Positions 1 to 8,297 of a stretch of DNA of 64,000 bases are shown here, piece after piece. Under the pieces are notes generated by a model that was not told where the DNA came from, ran no database searches, and saw nothing but the letters and a program-made list of their open reading frames with translations. Every line of letters begins with the position of its first letter. Positions within the stretch are counted from its first letter, which is position 1. The position numbers and the translations under genes are program-made. This DNA is from Bacteroidales bacterium (lineage in GTDB: Bacteria; Bacteroidota; Bacteroidia; Bacteroidales; P3): positions 62,001-126,000 of the forward strand of contig JAFVBB010000004.1 of NCBI GenBank assembly GCA_017480225.1, given 5' to 3'.

Positions 1-147
1 CGAGCGCTCTATGGCCTCCTCGCGCGAGTGAAGCGACTTCAGTATGGCCGGCCAGCCCCACTTAATGAGTATGAACGCCAGGATGCCAAACGAAACCAAC
101 ATCCACAGCGGAGTGCCCAGGCCGGGGTTTATCAAGGGGTTGTTCAT
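1..147 (-). CDS. atpF: ATP synthase F0 subunit b, N-terminal part (cut by window edge)
   Basis: The minus strand opens at an ATG at 147 and reads 49 codons without a stop to the window edge. The product begins MNNPLINPGLGTPLWM and continues as one hydrophobic helix (about residues 12-30) followed by a charged segment (KSLHSREEAIERS). This is the N-terminal membrane anchor and start of the stator coiled coil of F0 subunit b, which ties F1 to subunit a. It lies 74 bp downstream of atpE in the same orientation, the order expected in an atp operon. Identification rests on topology and context; most of the gene is outside the window. Confidence 0.85.
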   Translation of the reverse strand, partial: MNNPLINPGLGTPLWMLVSFGILAFILIKWGWPAILKSLHSREEAIERS

Positions 148-221
148 GGGTCGAAACAGCTCTTCGTTTTAGTTAGGGGGCGGCCTCCGGCCACCCCCGG
201 TTCAGCTTCTGCCCTATGCCG

Positions 222-479
222 CTACTTGATGGCTATGAGCAGGCAGATGACCACGGCGAAGAAAGCCACGCCTTCCACAAGTGCGGCTGCAATGATCATG
301 GTGGAGCGGATGTCGCCGCCGGCCTCGGGCTGACGGGCTATGCCCTCCATTGCCCCCTGGCCGATCTTGCCGATGCCGAGACCCGCGCCGATGGCGGCCA
401 GACCCGCGCCGAAGGCGGCTCCGGCATAACCCAGCGCCATGTTGGCCATACTTTGCAGTGCAATCAACAGAGTTGTCAT
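222..479 (-). CDS. atpE: ATP synthase F0 subunit c
   Basis: The 85-residue product is a two-helix hairpin with the glycine-rich first helix of c subunits (GAGLAAIGAGLGIGKIG, about residues 24-40), the polar loop RQPE at 49-52 and a carboxylate in helix 2 at Glu69 (AALVEGVAFF), the ion-carrying residue. Glu69 is followed by Gly, not the Ser that helps bind sodium in known Na+ rings, so proton coupling is more likely (inference). It forms the rotor ring of F0 in the inner membrane. It is followed by atpF. The usual upstream neighbour atpB is not found; 189 bp without a gene and then an unrelated hydrolase lie upstream. Confidence 0.95.
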   Translation of the reverse strand: MTTLLIALQSMANMALGYAGAAFGAGLAAIGAGLGIGKIGQGAMEGIARQPEAGGDIRSTMIIAAALVEGVAFFAVVICLLIAIK

Positions 480-556
480 AACGTTTTGTGTTTTATGTTG
501 TTAATATATAGTCCACCACATGCCTGGCCGCTACTGCGGCCAAAGCGTTTGAGAGT

Positions 557-592
557 GCAAAGGTAAGCATTTTTTTCGGAATGGAACACAAA
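557..592 (-). promoter_or_regulatory. Promoter for atpE-atpF
   Basis: On the minus strand TACCTTTGC (557-565) matches the Bacteroidota -7 box TAnnTTTG, with a TTTG at 589-592 as a possible -33 box; the 23-bp spacing is on the long side. It implies that transcription starts just upstream of atpE. Confidence 0.6.
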
Positions 593-668
593 AGGGCAAA
601 CTTTTTTTCAAAAAGCCGCCCAAATAGTGAAAAGACAGACTGTTGGCCGCCCTGCGCAGCCTCACGGG

Positions 669-1475
669 TCACCAGCAGGCCTCGGCAAAAGCCAGCAGGC
701 GTGGCCTGACGTAACCCATGGCCTCGATGAACGCCATGTGGCCCACATCGCCCAAGATCATGCACTCCGACCGGCGTGGCAGCAGCGTTTGCGCCAAGCC
801 CAGCTCTATGGGCAGGCGCAAATCGTTCTTGCCCAACACAAAGCACACCGGCACATCAATCTGCTGCAGCAGACCCACTCTCGACGGCCTCTGCGCCATG
901 CCGCGCTGCGCCGCCGCTATGGCCTCGGCCTGCGTGTCGAGGCACATGTCGTTAAGCTCCTTTATCTCGCGCTCAAGCACCACCCGGCGTTTGTCGTCGA
1001 ACAACGTCGGCACATAGTTCAGGATGTAGCTCTGGCGCCGCTCGGCCGCCTCCACGCACACCGCATCGCGCCTCGCGAGGATGTCGGGCGTGTCGGACAT
1101 GGCGTGCGAATTGACCAGCACCAGGCCACGCGTCATGTGGGGATAACGCTCGGCAAAAGCAAGTGCGGCAAAACCTCCCATCGAGTGACCGGCCACCACG
1201 CACTGCTCCACACCCGTGCGGTCGAGCACGGCCTTCACCACATCGGCCATCAGCTCCATAGAATGCACCGAGCCGAAATTGGCCGTCAGCCCATGCCCGG
1301 GCAGGTCGACCGTAACCACCCTCATCCTGCTCATGTAACTCAGCACGTAGGGCGCCCAGACATCCATATTCTGCATGAAACCATGCAGGAGCACAATGGT
1401 TTGCGTGTGGTGCCTCCCCTCATCGCGATAGTGCACCGTGTGGCCGTCGAGAATCAGTGTGTTGTGTTGCTCCAT
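669..1475 (-). CDS. Alpha/beta-fold hydrolase
   Basis: The 268-residue protein has the alpha/beta hydrolase signatures: oxyanion-hole segment LLHGFMQN near the N-terminus, nucleophile elbow GHSMGG, an acidic residue in VLGKNDLRLP and the catalytic His in DVGHMAFIEA. No signal peptide is seen, so it is probably cytoplasmic; the substrate cannot be inferred. The reading frame stays open upstream through a palindromic repeat, but the ATG at 1475 (MEQHNTLILDG) is chosen because it starts the conserved fold and lies about 25 bp after a consensus -7 box. It is transcribed towards the atp genes from its own promoter. Confidence 0.85.
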   Translation of the reverse strand: MEQHNTLILDGHTVHYRDEGRHHTQTIVLLHGFMQNMDVWAPYVLSYMSRMRVVTVDLPGHGLTANFGSVHSMELMADVVKAVLDRTGVEQCVVAGHSMGGFAALAFAERYPHMTRGLVLVNSHAMSDTPDILARRDAVCVEAAERRQSYILNYVPTLFDDKRRVVLEREIKELNDMCLDTQAEAIAAAQRGMAQRPSRVGLLQQIDVPVCFVLGKNDLRLPIELGLAQTLLPRRSECMILGDVGHMAFIEAMGYVRPRLLAFAEACW

Positions 1476-1500
1476 GTCCGAAAGATGTTGTTTTGCCGAT

Positions 1501-1509
1501 GCAAAGATA
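1501..1509 (-). promoter_or_regulatory. -7 promoter box for the alpha/beta hydrolase
   Basis: TATCTTTGC on the minus strand is a perfect TAnnTTTGC box, 25 bp upstream of the hydrolase start codon, giving a very short leader. It also argues against the longer open frame that begins upstream. Confidence 0.75.
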
Positions 1510-1607
1510 CGACTAATCTTGCACTTGTGCGGCGAGTGTGGAAAGAAAAAAATCACCAGCCGCATGTTGATATCTTCCACCCCGCCACCGCACTGACGCG
1601 CTACAAA

Positions 1608-1714
1608 GGCCGTCTGTTCTTCGATTGTTCTCCGATTGTTCTTCGATTGTTCTTCGATATTAAATCGAAGAACAATCGAAGAACAATCGGAGAACAATCG
1701 AAGAACAGACGGCC
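1608..1714 (+). repeat. Family A palindromic element, copy A1
   Basis: A perfect inverted repeat: 51-bp arms (1608-1658 and 1664-1714) around the 5-nt loop ATTAA. Each arm is an array of 11-bp units (TGTTCTTCGAT, with one TGTTCTCCGAT as second unit from outside) ending in GTCTG/CAGAC and GGCC/GGCC. The tail to the right keeps only about 10 bp of the family tail (TGACATTGCC, 1715-1724). It sits in the 384-bp gap between the PD40/OmpA gene end and the hydrolase start. No T-tract follows, so it is not an ordinary intrinsic terminator. The rest of the gap (1476-1607, 1725-1859) shows only the hydrolase promoter. Confidence 0.95.
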
Positions 1715-1859
1715 CTGACATTGCCCCACCACCGTATCAGCACTGGAAATGAGCCATTTGCGGCGGCACCCACATCAAAACAACCGCAAGCCAACTGGCA
1801 ATCAGGTAGATACCCAAAAGGTTAAAGCAAGAAAGCCGCCATTTTGCACTTGCGGCAAA

Positions 1860-4598
1860 TCAGTCGCGGAAGCGGACGCTCACTCCCGGAGCGCCACCAC
1901 GGCGGCAGCGGGCGTTGCCATAGGGGGAGAGGGTCACCAGGCGGCTGTCGATGCCGTTCTTGACCAGCGCGGCCTTTACGGCGGCGGCGGTGCGCTGGCT
2001 TTCGAGGTAGGCCTTGGTGGCGTCGCGCCGGTCGGTGTCGACCTCTATCTCGACGGTGCACTCGCGATTGCGCAGCAGGAAACGCGCGAGCAGGGAGAGC
2101 TGCTTGTCTGCCAACGGCATCAGCTCGGAGCCGTCGCCCGAGCAGGCCACGGCTGGCAGCGGCAGGGCGCGGTCGGTGGCGACGAGCTCGTCGAGGGTGT
2201 AGGCGGGCAGACGGTGGAGCGCGGCGTCGCCGGGCTGCACCACGGCTGCCGCCACCAGGCTGCTGCCGGCGTCGACCATGAGCACATAGCGGCTGCCACG
2301 GTCGAGGCGGAGCGGCACGAGGGTGTCGGCCTGGGTGAGGTCGATGGTCTGGGTGACGGTCTGCCCCGCCAGGTCGGCCACCTGCATCCGCACCATGGTG
2401 GGCGCAGCCTCGGCCAAGTCGACCGCCAGCTGCGCGCTGCCGCTGGCGGAGTTATGTGCCGTGGCGACGCATCGTGCGTGGCGGCGGTGCCCGCCATCGT
2501 CGGTGCTGTAGTAGAGCAGGCTTTCGTCCGGGCTGAGGCTGAGGTCGGCCTCGCGCCATGGACTGTTCACCTCGCGCCCAAGGTTGCGCGGAGTGCTCCA
2601 CTGCGTCCACGAGGCGGCGTCGGTGCGCTGGCATGTGTAGATGTCGCCGTAGCCAAGGCCCCCGGGCGCGTCGCTGACAAAATATAGGGTGCGCAGGTTG
2701 CGGCTGATGACGGGGTGGCGCTCACAGTAGGAGCTGTTTACGCCGAGGCCGAGATTGACAGGCGTTCCCCATCCTTGCGGCGTGCGCGGCACGAAGTAGA
2801 TGTCGGTGGCCGCGGCAGTGTCGCCGTGGTGGTTTGAGCCGCTTGGCAGCAGGTTGTAGCCGCCCGGACGGTCGGAGGCGAGAAGCATTCCGCTGCCGTC
2901 GGGCAGCATACAGGCGTCAGTCTCCAGATAGTCGGTGTTCACCGGGTAGGGCGGTATGTCGCTCACGCGCCACGCGTCGCCGTCGCGCTCGGCCATCCAT
3001 ATGTCACCCTCGCAGCCGAGGAGCATTCCGCGCCCGTTATCGTAGAAGCCGAAAAGAGTAAGCCGAGCGCCCCCGGCACCGAGCAGGCGCAGGGTGTCGG
3101 CACGCTGCCAGCCCTTGCCCTTGGGCGAGGCTCGCAACAGCAGGCGTCCGTCGGTGAAGTAGAGCATTCCGTCGGCAGGGTTGACGCAAGGGTGTCCCAC
3201 GTCGATGGTGTCGGCCATGACGGTCACCGGGCGGTGGTTGCCGCCGGGGGTGGAAAGCAGGTGCAGCAGCGAGTTGTAGTGGCGTGAATACTTGTTGTCG
3301 AACACCAGCTCGAAGCGCTTCACGAGCTCAATGGCGGCCTGGTAGTTGCGCTGGCGCAGCGGCGACTGCAGCATACGCTGCAGCGGCACAATGGCAATGG
3401 CCTTGCCCGTAAGCTCGCGCACATAGCCGTCATAGAGCAGGTAAAGGCTGTCGGCATAAGGCTGCACCAGTGGCAGGGTGTCGATGGCCTCGCCCTTTTC
3501 CAAGTCGTCCTCAAGGGCGCGGGGGTAAACAAAACCGGGGTTGAGGTCGGCGAAGGCGCGAAGCAAGGTGGCGTTGCCCTCTTCCGAATACCAAGAATAA
3601 TAGACGCTGTAGACCTCGTTCACATGAGGGTCGTAGGGGTAGTGGCCTACATAGTATCGTGCGGCCTCGACATCATGGTTGCGATAGATGATCTTGCGCA
3701 GCTTTGCCAACGCGCGGTCGGCCAGCGGAGAGTCGGAGTTGGAGTCGGCGAAGTGTATAAGCGACACGGCGTCGGCACGTTGGGCCAGGTCGGCCTCGGC
3801 CATGCGGTCCATGTGCCCGCGCGCGGCCTCGCTCTGGTCGCTGGCAGGATAGAGTGACAAAAAGTCGCTGTAGGCCCGCATGGAGCCGTCAAGCTCGGCC
3901 TCGGCATAAGCCAGTGCACTCTTGCGACGCACGGCGGCCTGCGCCACCAGGCGGCTCTGCGGGTAGCGTGAGGCTATCTCGTCGACCGCATCCGCACTGG
4001 AGGCACCCAACATAGATTCCTCGGCCAGCGCGGCCAGCTCCCGCTCCATGGTTGCCGCCTCATCGGTACCGGCATAGTCGGTAGTGAACCTGTACATCTC
4101 GGCCTCGCTGCCATGGGCAAGAATATGATTGAACGTTTGTCGCAGCCTCCGCGCCCTCAAGGTTTTGGCCAGTCCGTCGTCCGAGCCGAAAGCCTCAAGG
4201 TAGAGGTCGATCTCGGCAGGGGGCATGTCGGTGCGGGTGCGCACTGTCTGCACGGCGGCATCGGCCACAGCCTTGCGCAATTGCCGTATCGAGCCGAGCG
4301 AAATGCCGCGTTTCTGCAGCCTAACCAGCTCGTTGGTCTTGTCCTTGCGAAGCAGCCCGGAGTGGCACCGCTCGGCCTCGGCGGCATAGCGCGAGGCCAA
4401 AGGCAGGCTACGCATAGGGTTGGAATTGTCGAAATAGAATTGCGCCAGCCCCACGAGCGTCTCGACGTCGGCAGGGCTCTTTGCCAACTGTCGGCTCAAT
4501 ACCTCCAGGCGGTCGGTCACTCTGGCGGCCGGGGCCTGTCCCCATACCGCCACCGCCATGCCGACGGCCAGGGCCAAGGTTGCCGACTTGCGGAGCAT
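1860..4598 (-). CDS. PD40-repeat / OmpA-like outer-membrane-associated protein
   Basis: This 912-residue protein has an N-terminal signal peptide (about residues 1-20), a long helical TPR-like region (about 25-430), a central beta-propeller with PD40-type repeats (WGTPVNLGLGVNSS, ERHPVISRNLRTLYFVSD, GGLGYGDIY, ADLSLSPDESLLYYST) and a C-terminal OmpA-like segment (ECTVEIEVDTDRRD, YLESQRTAAAVKAALVKNGI). This layout is that of envelope proteins such as PorE of the type IX secretion system, which anchor to peptidoglycan. An M1 peptidase with a T9SS signal lies at 56-58 kb, so a T9SS role is possible but unproven. Only 2 bp separate it from the upstream secreted protein; it is the last gene of the yitT-GT4 operon. 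Confidence 0.75.
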   Translation of the reverse strand: MLRKSATLALAVGMAVAVWGQAPAARVTDRLEVLSRQLAKSPADVETLVGLAQFYFDNSNPMRSLPLASRYAAEAERCHSGLLRKDKTNELVRLQKRGISLGSIRQLRKAVADAAVQTVRTRTDMPPAEIDLYLEAFGSDDGLAKTLRARRLRQTFNHILAHGSEAEMYRFTTDYAGTDEAATMERELAALAEESMLGASSADAVDEIASRYPQSRLVAQAAVRRKSALAYAEAELDGSMRAYSDFLSLYPASDQSEAARGHMDRMAEADLAQRADAVSLIHFADSNSDSPLADRALAKLRKIIYRNHDVEAARYYVGHYPYDPHVNEVYSVYYSWYSEEGNATLLRAFADLNPGFVYPRALEDDLEKGEAIDTLPLVQPYADSLYLLYDGYVRELTGKAIAIVPLQRMLQSPLRQRNYQAAIELVKRFELVFDNKYSRHYNSLLHLLSTPGGNHRPVTVMADTIDVGHPCVNPADGMLYFTDGRLLLRASPKGKGWQRADTLRLLGAGGARLTLFGFYDNGRGMLLGCEGDIWMAERDGDAWRVSDIPPYPVNTDYLETDACMLPDGSGMLLASDRPGGYNLLPSGSNHHGDTAAATDIYFVPRTPQGWGTPVNLGLGVNSSYCERHPVISRNLRTLYFVSDAPGGLGYGDIYTCQRTDAASWTQWSTPRNLGREVNSPWREADLSLSPDESLLYYSTDDGGHRRHARCVATAHNSASGSAQLAVDLAEAAPTMVRMQVADLAGQTVTQTIDLTQADTLVPLRLDRGSRYVLMVDAGSSLVAAAVVQPGDAALHRLPAYTLDELVATDRALPLPAVACSGDGSELMPLADKQLSLLARFLLRNRECTVEIEVDTDRRDATKAYLESQRTAAAVKAALVKNGIDSRLVTLSPYGNARCRRGGAPGVSVRFRD

Positions 4599-4600
4599 GG

Positions 4601-5125
4601 CTATTTTACCGAAGAGATGATGTTTTTGAACTTCACCTCCATGTCTTCATAAGTCTCGCGCGTGGTCTCCAGCCGGAACTCGACCACCGTGCGCTTGTCA
4701 CGGAAGTAAGTCATAAGGAAATGGTAGTCTGTCTGCTCACCGATGCGGGTGTACATGCCTTCGTAGCCTATGCCTCCGCTTTTGGGCAGGCCGTCGCCCT
4801 TGGTCCACTCGCGCAACGACTGGTAAGGCTGTTCCTCGTAGCGTTCATAGACGAACTGGTAGAGGTCGTCATCATAGCGGTCCTTGACGAAAATACGCAG
4901 GAATGGAAGCACGGTGTCGCCTGCCGCGTCGAGCAGCACCTCGCCCACATAGCAGTAAAGGTAGGTTGTCGCGCCGTCATCCATCTTGAAGGTGCGCAGA
5001 TAGCGCCACTCGTCATTGTCGAGGGCAAAGGTGTAGCGGGTGCCTGGAATGGAGAGCTGGGCATGTGCCATGGTGGCCAGCAGCAGCATGAAAGCTGCCG
5101 CCAAGATTGTTTTTGCGGTTTTCAT
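4601..5125 (-). CDS. Secreted protein of unknown function
   Basis: The 174-residue product has a clear signal peptide (MKTAKTILAAAFMLLLATMAHA, cleaved before QLSIPG) and a compact alternating beta-rich mature part with many acidic and aromatic residues (NDEWRYLRTFKMDDGATTYLYCY). I do not recognise a family. It overlaps the stop of the upstream glycosyltransferase by 4 bp and lies 2 bp before the PD40/OmpA gene, so all three are almost certainly co-transcribed. The tight link suggests an envelope role alongside the PD40/OmpA protein. Confidence 0.7.
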   Translation of the reverse strand: MKTAKTILAAAFMLLLATMAHAQLSIPGTRYTFALDNDEWRYLRTFKMDDGATTYLYCYVGEVLLDAAGDTVLPFLRIFVKDRYDDDLYQFVYERYEEQPYQSLREWTKGDGLPKSGGIGYEGMYTRIGEQTDYHFLMTYFRDKRTVVEFRLETTRETYEDMEVKFKNIISSVK

Positions 5126-6318
5126 TGCTCAATCCTTTCTTTGTAGAAATTAATGAGGCGCTCTGTCAGCTTGCGCGTGTCGTAGCGCTCGGCCACCAGC
5201 CTTGCGGCAGCGTCGCCAACGCTTCGGCAGTAGGCCGGGTCGTCGAGCAGGCTTTTTATTTTGGTGGCAAATTCGTCGGGAGTGTTGGCTATCAGGATGT
5301 CCACGCCATCGGTATAGTCGATGCCGCGGGCACCCACCGTGGTGGTGACCACGGCCTTGCCTGCCGCCATGGCCTCGATTATCTTCACGCGGATACCACT
5401 GCCACTGAGCAGAGGCACCACGTTGATTTGCTTGCTGGCGATGAAGCGGGTGGCGTCAGGCACCTCACCCACTACGGTGACACCGTCAATCTTCGCGTTC
5501 ATGAGGCTGTCAGGCATCTTGCGCCCTGCAAGGTAGAGGTGAGCCTGCGGCACCTGCTTGTGCACTACCGGCCACACCTTGTCGAGCAGCCACGAGATGC
5601 TCTCGCGGTTGGGCATCCAGTCCATGGCGCCCAAGTGGAAGAGCGACGCTGGCTCCGGCGTGGCATCAGGCACATCCTCGGGCTCAATGCCAAAGGGGAT
5701 GACCGTCGAGGGGCGGCGCAAGCCTAGCTCACGGAAGTGGTCGGCATCGCCCTGAGTGATGCTTACCACACCGTCGTAGTCATTGATATGCTCCACCTCG
5801 TAGGCCCGCAGCGTCAGCGACAGGTGCTTCAGATACCACCGCTTCAGGCGGTTGGTGGTGCTCTGCGCAACGCGCTTCCAAATGAGGTGCTCCACATTGT
5901 GGGCACGAAGTATTATCTTGGCCTTGGAATGGTTCCGTATAAGCGGCACGTAGGGGGTCAGGAAGATACTCTCCACGTGCACCACGTCGAACTCCTCGAT
6001 CTCGAGTATGCTTTTAAGCTTCGCGGCGAAGGCATTGCTGATGTAGCGCTTCACATGGTACGATTGCCCGCAGAGCATCGCCACCCCGGCGGGGATGGCT
6101 TTGACCGACAGGTCTATGTACACAGCCTCGATGCCGGTGCGGCTGCGGTAATCGTCGGGCACACGGTCGAGCCTTGCCGGATGCTTGTCGGTCTCCACGG
6201 TCAGCACCTTCACCTGGCATCCGGCGTCGAGCAGCCCTTGCGTGATGCTGTTCATCGCCAGCGTGCCGCCGTCTACTGGCGGGAATGGCGGCTTGTTGCA
6301 TAGTTGGAGTACCTTCAT
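5122..6318 (-). CDS. Glycosyltransferase family 4 (GT-B fold)
   Basis: 398 residues with the GT4 layout: an N-terminal Rossmann half starting MKVLQLCNKPPFPPVDGG (the glycine-rich acceptor loop), FDVVHVESI around 110, the inter-domain segment ITQGDADHF, and the C-terminal donor-binding half with LFHLGAMDWMPNRES and SGSGIRVKIIEAMAAGKAVV, where the EAMAAGK segment contacts the nucleotide-sugar. It probably transfers a sugar in cell-surface glycan synthesis at the inner membrane; the sugar cannot be told. It lies 45 bp after yitT and overlaps the next gene by 4 bp. Confidence 0.85.
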   Translation of the reverse strand: MKVLQLCNKPPFPPVDGGTLAMNSITQGLLDAGCQVKVLTVETDKHPARLDRVPDDYRSRTGIEAVYIDLSVKAIPAGVAMLCGQSYHVKRYISNAFAAKLKSILEIEEFDVVHVESIFLTPYVPLIRNHSKAKIILRAHNVEHLIWKRVAQSTTNRLKRWYLKHLSLTLRAYEVEHINDYDGVVSITQGDADHFRELGLRRPSTVIPFGIEPEDVPDATPEPASLFHLGAMDWMPNRESISWLLDKVWPVVHKQVPQAHLYLAGRKMPDSLMNAKIDGVTVVGEVPDATRFIASKQINVVPLLSGSGIRVKIIEAMAAGKAVVTTTVGARGIDYTDGVDILIANTPDEFATKIKSLLDDPAYCRSVGDAAARLVAERYDTRKLTERLINFYKERIEQ

Positions 6319-6363
6319 GCCGTGGTGAACGCCGTTGGCCTGCTTTTATTGTGCCTGACGTCT

Positions 6364-7320
6364 TTATTCTTTCGGCAGAGCCTTGAAGCCGGTGCCCAGT
6401 ATCTCTGAGCTGTCCATGATGTTGACGAAGGCCTGCGGGTCGATGTTGTGCAGGTTGGAGCGCAGCTTCACCATGTCGGCACGGTCGAGTGTGACGTAAA
6501 TCATCTGCCTCTCGGCTCCCTGATACAGTCCCTTGCCGGCAATGCACGTGCCGCCGCGCTTGAGGTCGTCGATGATGTAGGCGCGCACTTCGTCGAGCCT
6601 GTCGGTGACGATGAACATCGTCTTGTAGCTCTTCATTCCGTCAACCACAAGGTCTATCATCTTGCCTTCGATGAAGATGATGATGATGGAGTAAATCGGC
6701 AGCCTGATGTCGCCGAAAGCGATGAGTGTGCTGAGGGTGATGCAGCCATCGACGATGGTCACCAGCGTACCGAGCGAGATCTTGGTGTACTTGTGCAGGA
6801 TCATCGATATGATGTCCGAGCCGCCGCTGGTGGCGCCACTGCGGAATATCATGCCTATGGCCACACCATAGATGAGCCCGGCCACCACCGTGTTGAGGAA
6901 ATAGTCGGGCACGAACCACATGCCGTCGTGGGTCTGCACCATCGACAAGCCCTCGATGGGGCTGCTCATGAGAGGACCATCGTGGATGACAGGGTTGTAG
7001 CCCCACACCCACGACTCAATGACATATGTGAAACCGAAAATGAGGAAGGTGGAGATGATGGTCTTCACACCGAACTTCGGCCCCAGTATCCACGTGCCGA
7101 TGATGAGCAGCGGCACATCCATGCAGATTGCCCACACCGAAATCTTGCCGCCCCAGAGGGTGCTGAAGACATTGGAGAGGCCATAGGTGCCGCCCGGTGC
7201 CATGTGGTAGGGGTTGACAAACATCACATCGCCAGCGGCGAACAGAAGGCTTCCCACGGTGAGCAGCACGTAGGCCCACACCTCTTTTTTCCAGTTGGTA
7301 TTAGTATTTGCTTTTGCCAT
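6364..7320 (-). CDS. YitT family membrane protein (DUF161/DUF2179)
   Basis: The 318-residue protein has five to six transmembrane segments in its first 230 residues (for example VWAYVLLTVGSLLFAAGDVMF and SVWAICMDVPLLIIGTWIL), with the conserved NPYHMAPGGTYGLSNV and RSGATSGGSDIISM segments. A soluble C-terminal DUF2179 domain (about 235-310, TRVD/LHNIDPQAFV-like) follows. The frame extends 8 codons further to a TTG, but the ATG at 7320 is preferred. Substrate and function are unknown for most members; it lies in the inner membrane. It is first in the operon with GT4, the secreted protein and the PD40/OmpA gene. Confidence 0.85.
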   Translation of the reverse strand: MAKANTNTNWKKEVWAYVLLTVGSLLFAAGDVMFVNPYHMAPGGTYGLSNVFSTLWGGKISVWAICMDVPLLIIGTWILGPKFGVKTIISTFLIFGFTYVIESWVWGYNPVIHDGPLMSSPIEGLSMVQTHDGMWFVPDYFLNTVVAGLIYGVAIGMIFRSGATSGGSDIISMILHKYTKISLGTLVTIVDGCITLSTLIAFGDIRLPIYSIIIIFIEGKMIDLVVDGMKSYKTMFIVTDRLDEVRAYIIDDLKRGGTCIAGKGLYQGAERQMIYVTLDRADMVKLRSNLHNIDPQAFVNIMDSSEILGTGFKALPKE

Positions 7321-7372
7321 ATCGCATTGATTTGTAATATACAATCACTCATCACGACCCTGCGGTCGGTTT

Positions 7373-7381
7373 GCAAAGATA
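7373..7381 (-). promoter_or_regulatory. -7 promoter box for the yitT operon
   Basis: Minus-strand TATCTTTGC, a perfect TAnnTTTGC box, 52 bp upstream of the yitT start codon. It lies 75 bp beyond the tRNA-Gly gene, so yitT has its own promoter. Confidence 0.75.
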
Positions 7382-7456
7382 CACATTTTTCCATCAACCA
7401 CAGGCGAAACAACAAAAAAAGTCCCACCCCGAGAGGTGGAACCTTGAGCTCAAAGA

Positions 7457-7528
7457 GCGGCAAACGGGGCTCGAACCCGCGACCTGCGGCTTGGGAAGCC
7501 GCCGCTCTACCAACTGAGCTATTGCCGC
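7457..7528 (-). tRNA. tRNA-Gly (anticodon CCC)
   Basis: The minus strand folds into a full 72-nt cloverleaf: acceptor GCGGCAA/TTGCCGC, D stem GCTC/GAGC, anticodon stem GCGGC/GCCGC with loop TTCCCAA (anticodon CCC, reading GGG), and a T arm with TTCGAGC. The 3' CCA is not encoded. A CCC-anticodon Gly tRNA suits the GC-rich codon use here. Confidence 0.95.
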
Positions 7529-7601
7529 GTCTTTCGCATCCCAAAACGGGGAGCCGTCGCCATTATTGTGCCTGAGGCGAAAAAAAATTGCACTTTTTTT
7601 C

Positions 7602-8297
7602 CTACCTGCGGCTCAAGATGCTGAGAATGCGGATAAAAATGTTGATGACGTCGAGGTAAAGGTCGAGCGCACAGCTGATGGCGTTGCCCGGGGTCTTCGG
7701 ATAGACCTGCGACTTGGCCAGGTCGTAGCCTATGTAGCCGGAGAAGATCAACACGAACAGCCAGTCAAACAGGCCGCCCCTGTAGCCCAGCAGGAATGAA
7801 GCCACAATCTCGGCCACAAGCCCCACAAGCAGCCCAACGAAAAGCATCCTCCACATTCCAAGGAAGAACTGCGGGGCCAGGTTGGCCAGCACCATCATCG
7901 TGAGCGTCACCATGCCGGTCAAGGACATGGCCTTCACCACCATCCCCGCGGGGACCATCGGCAGCAGCAGTGCCAGCATGACCCCTATGGGCAGCACCAC
8001 AAGGTTGTAGCCCAGGAAGCTCACCAGCGGGTTCTTGCTTGTGCTGGTAATGAAGATGCCCGCAAACGTCGGCACCAGGTAGCCCAAAAGCAGCATCCAC
8101 CACCGGGCTCCGCTGAGCAGCGCGGCCAGCGGCTCGGCAAAGAAGTACACCACCAGTGCGTTGGCGATGAATCCATATAGCAGCACGGCGCACATGACCG
8201 TGTTGTAGGCGCGCACGCCCATGGTGTCGGCAAGGCCGCTCTCCAGGCGCTCGCGCTTGCGGTCGCCCAGGTAGGTTGTGATTGAAGAGTTAGCCAT
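7602..8297 (-). CDS. Bax inhibitor-1/YccA family membrane protein
   Basis: The 231-residue protein is almost entirely membrane-embedded, with seven predicted helices after a short soluble N-terminus (MANSSITTYLGDRKRERLESG). The BI-1 family pattern is visible: AYNTVMCAVLLYGFIANALVV, the TSTSKNP segment after helix 3, and near the C-terminus FSGYIGYDLAKSQ followed by ALDLYLDVINIFIRILSIL. Family members are pH-sensitive ion-leak channels; its role here is unknown. The ATG at 8297, overlapping the purM stop by 8 bp, is preferred to one 24 bp upstream that would overlap purM more. It is co-transcribed with purM. Confidence 0.85.
   Translation of the reverse strand: MANSSITTYLGDRKRERLESGLADTMGVRAYNTVMCAVLLYGFIANALVVYFFAEPLAALLSGARWWMLLLGYLVPTFAGIFITSTSKNPLVSFLGYNLVVLPIGVMLALLLPMVPAGMVVKAMSLTGMVTLTMMVLANLAPQFFLGMWRMLFVGLLVGLVAEIVASFLLGYRGGLFDWLFVLIFSGYIGYDLAKSQVYPKTPGNAISCALDLYLDVINIFIRILSILSRR

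Noticed and set aside
1608..1714. Ordinary rho-independent terminator
   Set aside because: The stem is far longer than typical, repeated nearly verbatim at six loci and lacks a following T-tract; A5 is also not at any gene's 3' end.
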